The position numbers and the translations under genes were made by a program. Positions 63,266-64,000 of a DNA stretch of 64,000 nt are shown piece by piece. The notes beneath the pieces were generated by a model. The model made no database searches. It was not told where the DNA came from and saw only the letters and a list, made by a program, of their open reading frames with translations. Each line of letters opens with the position of its first letter. Within the stretch, counting starts at the first letter, position 1. Origin of the DNA: Flavobacteriaceae bacterium (GTDB lineage: Bacteria; Bacteroidota; Bacteroidia; Flavobacteriales; Flavobacteriaceae); contig JAKMEK010000046.1 of assembly GCA_022425945.1 (NCBI GenBank), positions 1 to 64,000 of the forward strand. The letters run 5' to 3'.

Positions 63266-64000
63266 TTGAATTTCGAATTTTTTTTAGCGCGCAGAATGCG
63301 TTCCACGACTACTGACGAAAGTACGGTTTCAGGACGAATTATAAAAATTGCTGTACTGGCTATTGCGATGGGTGTAGTGATGATTCTTATCGCCATAGGG
63401 ACAAGCTTAGGAATGCAGCGCGAAATAAAAGCTAAAACCATCGCTTTGAGCGGTGATTTACGCATCGCTCCTTTTGAAAACAACAATTCCTCTCTTTCGG
63501 TTACACCCGTAGATAAAGAAGAAATTACTACAAAAATCAATGCTAGTTCGCAGGAGATTTCCCATGCCTATCCGTTTATCACCAAAGGTGTGTTGCTTAA
63601 AACCAGAAGTGAATTTGAGGGTGCAGTATTAAAAGGTGTCACCGAAGGATTTCCCTGGAAAGAGATGTCTCCTTATTTGACCAAAGGTGTTTTTCCGTCC
63701 TATGCAGGGGAAATTTCAAAAGAGCTTGTGCTTTCTGCAACCATTGCACGAAAACTTAATTTAGCCATTGGAGATAGGGTTTCGGCTTATTTTCAAAGTG
63801 AAACAGAAGGGCGTTTGCCAAAGATTCGTTATTTTATTTTATCCGCAACTTTTCAAACTGGTTTTCCCGACTTTGATGATAATTATGCTTTTGTAGACAT
63901 GCGGCATTTGCAAAAATTGAATGGTTGGAAAGAAAATCAAATTGGGGGCTATGAGGTTTTCTTACACGACAACACTCACTTATCTGCCTATGCAAAAAAG
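63266..64000 (+). CDS. FtsX/LolC-like ABC transporter permease, truncated by the window end (likely TTG start; absent from ORF track)
   Basis: (L)NFEFFLARRMRSTTTDESTVSGRIIKIAVLAIAMGVVMILIAIGTSLGMQREIKAKTIALSGDLRI... open to window end. Confidence 0.85.
   Translation, partial: MNFEFFLARRMRSTTTDESTVSGRIIKIAVLAIAMGVVMILIAIGTSLGMQREIKAKTIALSGDLRIAPFENNNSSLSVTPVDKEEITTKINASSQEISHAYPFITKGVLLKTRSEFEGAVLKGVTEGFPWKEMSPYLTKGVFPSYAGEISKELVLSATIARKLNLAIGDRVSAYFQSETEGRLPKIRYFILSATFQTGFPDFDDNYAFVDMRHLQKLNGWKENQIGGYEVFLHDNTHLSAYAKK

Overview
The window is a compact, AT-rich Bacteroidota chromosome segment, most likely from a marine Flavobacteriaceae. Lineage evidence is SusC/SusD pairs, PorT, TamL, a short RpoD-type sigma factor, TAnnTTTG-type -7 boxes, proteorhodopsin and Blh. 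Most of it is core genome: rpe-rpoD, rpsO-pnp, accD, fbaA, tamL, a TrmH-family methyltransferase, ubiE-porT, trkA-trkH, rarA, and an uninterrupted str/S10/spc/alpha ribosomal super-operon (rpsL to rplQ, about 17 kb). That is followed by carA, eno, gltA, argS, ffh, folD, queE and a DUF1343/NamZ-like gene. Accessory content is two convergent susCD pairs flanking rlmB and a divergent proteorhodopsin/blh phototrophy pair. I see no prophage, CRISPR array, transposase, rRNA or recognisable tRNA, and no clear candidate for an entirely new multi-gene system. Best leads: (1) proteorhodopsin with a Gly at the xanthorhodopsin carotenoid-fenestration position plus green-tuning Met and DTE pump motifs; (2) a perfect 14-bp palindrome in the PR/blh intergenic region, which lacks the promoter box common elsewhere in the window; (3) Blh with Ser replacing the second His of the expected HxxxH motif and three poly-A tracts; (4) a decayed mini-ORF that looks like a SusC N-terminus fused to a SusD C-terminus (deletion scar); (5) a structured leader candidate before rpsD; (6) extreme gene packing, with shared stop tetramers, overlapping divergent start codons and apparent leaderless promoters. 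All homology calls are from reading translations by eye; no searches were run.
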